This document shows, one piece after another, positions 61,981-64,000 of a DNA stretch of 64,000 nucleotides (position 1 is the stretch's first letter; the number at the start of each line of letters is the position of its first letter). The DNA is from Fructobacillus parabroussonetiae (GTDB lineage: Bacteria; Bacillota; Bacilli; Lactobacillales; Lactobacillaceae). Location: positions 20,663-84,662 of the forward strand of contig NZ_JAAMFL010000002.1 of NCBI RefSeq assembly GCF_018437265.1, read 5' to 3'. The notes beneath the pieces were generated by a model, which was not told the DNA's origin, did no database searches, and saw nothing but the letters and a program-made list of their open reading frames with translations. Both the position numbers and the translations under genes were made by a program.

Positions 61981-61982
61981 TT

Positions 61983-62014
61983 AAAAAGCGAGAGCCGAAT
62001 GGTTCTCGCTTTTT
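61983..62014 (+). terminator. gltX terminator
   Basis: AAAAAGCGAGA.CC-GAAT-GGTTCTCGCTTTTT, abutting a TATAAT (62016-62021) for cysS. Confidence 0.88.
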
Positions 62015-62052
62015 GTTATAATAAGAAAAAACCTGAAAGAAGACGAACGAGC

Positions 62053-63459
62053 ATGCAAACGGTCTACAACACCTACAGCCTTGAAAAAGAAAGCTTTTCG
62101 CCCATTGAAAAGGGCAAAGTGCGGATGTACCTTTGTGGACCAACGGTTTACAATTACATCCACATTGGCAATGCCCGCTCTTCCGTCGCCTTCGATACGA
62201 TTCGGAAGTACTTGACCTGGCGTGGATACGACGTGACTTTCGTTTCGAATTTTACGGACCTTGGTGACAAAGTCATTGCCCAAGGCAAAAAGGAAGGGCT
62301 GACCGAAGCGGAAGTGGCCGATAAATATGCTGACGCCTTTTTGGCAGATGCGGCGGCCCTTCATATTGCACCGGCAACGGTTCGTCCAAGGGCCACCTAT
62401 TATATGAAGGAAATGGTTGCCTTTGTGGAACAACTGCTGGCACAGGGACAAGCCTATGAGGTCAACGGTGATGTCTACTTTAAGACGAACCAGTTCAAAG
62501 ACTATGCCGTTCTTTCCCACCAGAACATGGCCGAACTGAAGAAGAATGCCGCCGGCCGTTTAGAAGGAGAAGATCAAGAAGAAAAGCACGAAGCCACTGA
62601 CTTTGCCCTTTGGAAAAGAGAAGATCGGCCAGGGGTAACGGCCTGGCCATCTCCTTGGGGACCTGGTCGGCCGGGTTGGCACTTGGAGTGCTCGGTGATG
62701 ATTGATGCCTTGCTCGGTGAAACGATTGATATTCATGCGGGCGGCATCGACTTGGCCTTCCCTCACCATACGAACGAGTTGGCCCAGTCGGTTTCCTTCC
62801 ATGATCGGCCCTTTGTCAATTACTGGCTGCACAACGGTTTCGTTAACGTCAATGACGAAAAAATGTCCAAGTCTCTAGGCAATTTCGTGACAATTCACGA
62901 TCTATTGGCGGATGATCGAATTGATCCTCAGGGACTTCGTTACTTCCTAGTTAAGACACACTACCGCCGTCCCGTTGCCTATTCTCGCGAACGTCTCGAT
63001 CAGGCGCAACAAGAAGTGGATAAAATCTACCGGACGATGCGCTCGCTTGCTAAGCAGGCGGGGTCCGAAGGTGTCGTTGATCCTCGGGTTCAGGAACAGG
63101 TCACTTTGCAAAATGAACGATTCATTGCAGCCATGGATGATGACTTTAATGTCGAAAACGCGCTAACGGTGATTTTTGAAGCTTTGACTTTGGCCAACCG
63201 ATCAATGCAAGAGGGAGCGAGTGCCGCAACGGCCTTGTTGCTACAAAAGCAATTGACGGAGTGGCTGCATATTTTTGGCCTTGACGACTTTGAAGAGAAA
63301 CGGGCGTTGCCGGATGGGGCGAAAGCGCTGTTGGAAAAGCGAGCAGCGGCACGTTCGGCTAAGGACTTTGAGGAATCGGATCGCCTAAGAGATGAACTGA
63401 AGACAATGGGCCTTTTGGTAAAAGATGATCGTGATGGCCAATCAGTTGAGTGGTTGTAG
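62053..63459 (+). CDS. cysS: Cysteine-tRNA ligase
   Basis: 468 residues. Zn-binding Cys in YLCGPTVYN, the HIGN (HIGH) motif in IHIGNARSSVAFD near residue 35, and KMSKSLGNF near 272; the anticodon-binding tail carries EESDRLRDELKTMG. ATG 62053 is chosen; an earlier in-frame TTG lies inside the terminator/promoter region. The SD is weak (GAAAGAAG). Standard Firmicute order radA-gltX-cysS. Confidence 0.96.
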   Translation: MQTVYNTYSLEKESFSPIEKGKVRMYLCGPTVYNYIHIGNARSSVAFDTIRKYLTWRGYDVTFVSNFTDLGDKVIAQGKKEGLTEAEVADKYADAFLADAAALHIAPATVRPRATYYMKEMVAFVEQLLAQGQAYEVNGDVYFKTNQFKDYAVLSHQNMAELKKNAAGRLEGEDQEEKHEATDFALWKREDRPGVTAWPSPWGPGRPGWHLECSVMIDALLGETIDIHAGGIDLAFPHHTNELAQSVSFHDRPFVNYWLHNGFVNVNDEKMSKSLGNFVTIHDLLADDRIDPQGLRYFLVKTHYRRPVAYSRERLDQAQQEVDKIYRTMRSLAKQAGSEGVVDPRVQEQVTLQNERFIAAMDDDFNVENALTVIFEALTLANRSMQEGASAATALLLQKQLTEWLHIFGLDDFEEKRALPDGAKALLEKRAAARSAKDFEESDRLRDELKTMGLLVKDDRDGQSVEWL

Positions 63460-63489
63460 AATTTCCGAACAATATTAATGTCAAAGAAA

Positions 63490-63530
63490 TAAGAAAAAGA
63501 GAAAAACGAATGTTTTTCTCTTTTTCTTAT
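63490..63530 (+). terminator. cysS terminator
   Basis: AAGAAAAAGAGAAAAACGAATGTTTTTCTCTTTTTCTT-type stem, A/T-rich, ending in T-runs. Confidence 0.8.
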
Positions 63531-63576
63531 TTACAGGTCGTAAAGTACAATTAATTGTGCTTTTACAAAAAAATCA

Positions 63577-63605
63577 TTGACCTGCCCCGGCAAAGTCAGT
63601 ATACT
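63577..63605 (+). promoter_or_regulatory. rRNA-type promoter P1 (TTGACC-17-TATACT)
   Basis: -35 at 63577-63582, 17-nt spacer, -10 at 63600-63605. A tandem partner with identical -35 and spacing follows at 63680. Confidence 0.75.
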
Positions 63606-63679
63606 AATTATTGTTCCTTGCGAGGGACTGACGGTGGTGAGCGAGAGTTCGTCACTGCTAAAAAACTCAAAAATAACAG

Positions 63680-63708
63680 TTGACCGCAAGGTGATAAGCT
63701 GCTATGAT
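63680..63708 (+). promoter_or_regulatory. rRNA-type promoter P2 (TTGACC-17-TATGAT)
   Basis: -35 at 63680-63685, 17-nt spacer, -10 at 63703-63708; 103 bp downstream of P1, the tandem arrangement typical of rrn operons. Confidence 0.75.
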
Positions 63709-63730
63709 ATATGAGTTGCCCAATCGGGTA

Positions 63731-63868
63731 CGCACATTGAAAACTGAACAAAACTTTGAACAAACAAATCTGTAACGCTGACAGCTTGATGACTGTCAGA
63801 AACAAATTTGCGAAGTCAATTCGTAACAAACAATAAACGGATAGGCGTTATCGAGAGATAGCAACTAG
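63731..63868 (+). other. rRNA-leader-like sequence without a following 16S gene
   Basis: CACATTGAAAACTGAACAAA (63734-63753) is the kind of sequence found in Lactobacillales rRNA leaders and 16S-23S spacers, followed by a CTGACAG/CTGTCAG hairpin (63778-63799). No 16S start (AGAGTTTGATC-type) occurs before the edge; instead the 3' end of a minus-strand gene begins at 63869. Confidence 0.55.
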
Positions 63869-64000
63869 TCAGTTTACCCCTTTTAATTGATGATGGAAGT
63901 CCATAACCGTTTGTCGTTCGTGCCCCTCTGCATAGTCGTTTAATAGTTGCTGATAATTGATTCGAGTCATTTCGCTGACTTTTAAAGCAAAGGCTTTATC
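63869..64000 (-). CDS. Unknown protein, 3' end only
   Basis: The last 43 codons of a minus-strand gene running in from the right edge, ending HQLKGVN. Charged, soluble and helix-like, with no recognisable family. The frame is open across the whole visible part. It faces the rRNA-type promoters head-on. Confidence 0.55.
   Translation of the reverse strand, partial: DKAFALKVSEMTRINYQQLLNDYAEGHERQTVMDFHHQLKGVN

Overview
The window is chromosomal DNA from a heterofermentative lactic acid bacterium, most likely a Leuconostoc/Fructobacillus/Weissella relative. The evidence is a malolactic enzyme, a Leuconostoc-type 486-residue glucose-6-phosphate dehydrogenase, an Xfp/Xpk phosphoketolase, heavy TTG (Leu) use in highly expressed genes, and a mid-range GC content by eye. 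Fructobacillus is my first guess, but genus cannot be settled from the sequence alone.

Layout. 1-6600: divergent mleR (partial) and malolactic enzyme, a ThrE-type amino acid exporter, divergent rpiA/rbsK, and signal peptidase I. 6600-8300: an AT-rich islet with an HTH-membrane regulator, small unknown genes and a structured transcript end. 8300-18500: regulators, a MacB-like ABC transporter, an HD hydrolase and GNAT pair, a CadD-like exporter behind a large dyad, zwf with an upstream cre-like site, an MFS pump and an NhaC antiporter. 18500-24000: the conserved rpsF-ssb-rpsR-gdpP-rplI-dnaB block. 24000-28000: YbaK, then a GntR/UTRA regulator beside phosphoketolase. 28000-37000: HAD phosphatase, prs, walR-walK-htrA, deoxynucleoside kinase, nucleoside hydrolase and ferredoxin-NADP reductase. 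37000-48600: LysM/amidase wall hydrolase, tRNA-Lys, an ABC-F protein, the oppABCDF operon and prfC. 48600-53400: two pairs of small genes, a THF riboswitch with folT, a YczE-type protein, RlmCD and an AbrB-like/membrane fusion. 53400-58500: a small HTH gene with an overlapping upstream ORF ahead of clpL, then an AT-rich islet of small genes including a STAS-like protein. 58500-64000: dut-radA-gltX-cysS, an rRNA-type tandem promoter and leader with no 16S gene behind it inside the window, and the 3' end of an unknown gene.

Physiology. zwf, rpiA, rbsK, xfp and prs together cover the oxidative pentose-phosphate/phosphoketolase route and PRPP supply. walRK-htrA, the LysM hydrolase, LepB and gdpP cover envelope homeostasis. 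opp and the malolactic enzyme suit a fastidious acid-environment organism.

Most notable: several genes whose ATG lies about 7-10 nt after a -10 box with no Shine-Dalgarno (candidate leaderless mRNAs); two paralogous proteins of about 53 aa, one on a transcript with a structured 3' end; an RlmCD lacking the usual Fe-S cysteines; an OppA without a lipobox cysteine; candidate operators linking the GntR regulator to phosphoketolase; and the orphan rRNA-type promoter/leader.
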